Shown: piece after piece, positions 7,389 to 7,479 of the stretch
Layout: each line of letters begins with the position of its first letter
Position numbering within the stretch: the first letter of the stretch is position 1
Source: Acidobacteriota bacterium
Lineage (GTDB): Bacteria; Acidobacteriota; Aminicenantia; UBA2199
Assembly: GCA_021817755.1 (NCBI GenBank)
Contig: JAKAGC010000181.1
Span: 1 to 7,479, forward strand
Direction: 5' to 3'
DNA: 7,479 nucleotides
Program-made: the position numbers and the translations under genes
Notes under the pieces: model-generated
Told to the model about the DNA's origin: nothing
Databases searched by the model: none
What the model saw: the letters and a program-made list of their open reading frames with translations, nothing else

Positions 7389-7479
7389 GAAAATATGTCA
7401 CTGTCTTAAAAATGGGGATTCTTTTATTTTCTATTTTTTTATAAAAAAGTCGGATTCGAAAGATAATATTAGGAAATTT
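7389..7479. other. AT-rich non-coding right edge
   Basis: No reading frame of useful length or recognisable RNA gene is visible here. It contains a 14-bp TTTTTTATAAAAAA palindrome and two copies of GGATTC. It is probably the distal part of the PilZ upstream region, or an intergenic region shared with a gene beyond the window. Confidence 0.4.

Noticed and set aside
7389..7479. Rightward promoter near GATAATATT at the right edge.
   Set aside because: No matching -35 hexamer at the proper distance, and no downstream gene is visible.

Overview
The window is AT-rich bacterial DNA with tightly packed genes in two converging blocks. Two housekeeping genes read rightward: secA (the motor ATPase of the general protein export pathway) and guaB (IMP dehydrogenase). 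Three genes read leftward from the right edge: a small PilZ-domain protein, a DUF362-type ferredoxin-like Fe-S protein, and an unrecognised four-helix membrane protein of 381 residues. A DUF362 protein with two [4Fe-4S] motifs suggests an anaerobe, and PilZ suggests cyclic-di-GMP signalling. Four of the five genes have clear Shine-Dalgarno sites. I do not assign a phylum: nothing here is diagnostic, and the secA-guaB order is only suggestive.

Layout: 1-111 holds an inverted repeat and an extended -10 promoter that places the predicted transcription start on the A of the secA ATG. secA runs 112-2688, and guaB follows after a 43-nt gap (2732-4222) with a good ribosome binding site, probably on the same transcript. 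The 201-nt convergent gap 4223-4423 holds two hairpins. One is a strong intrinsic terminator for the leftward strand; the other is a weaker candidate for the rightward strand. The membrane protein occupies 5569-4424. The gap 5570-5736 holds a perfect hairpin without a U-tract. The DUF362 gene runs 6801-5737, with its start moved to a GTG by a strong Shine-Dalgarno. The gap 6802-6999 holds two sets of inverted repeats. The PilZ gene runs 7293-7000. Behind it, up to the right edge, lies an extremely AT-rich control region with a TTGACA-17-CATACT promoter, a possible second promoter, a 12-bp palindrome, and a hairpin that encloses the PilZ start codon.

The genes do not form one obvious pathway. 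secA and guaB are a housekeeping pair. The leftward genes are each separated by 167-198 nt and may be independent units. I see no mobile element, CRISPR array, tRNA, rRNA or defence system. The points most worth a second look are regulatory (apparently leaderless secA; structured PilZ leader with A7T7 in its promoter spacer), plus the unrecognised membrane protein and two unusual residues in a SecA helicase motif.
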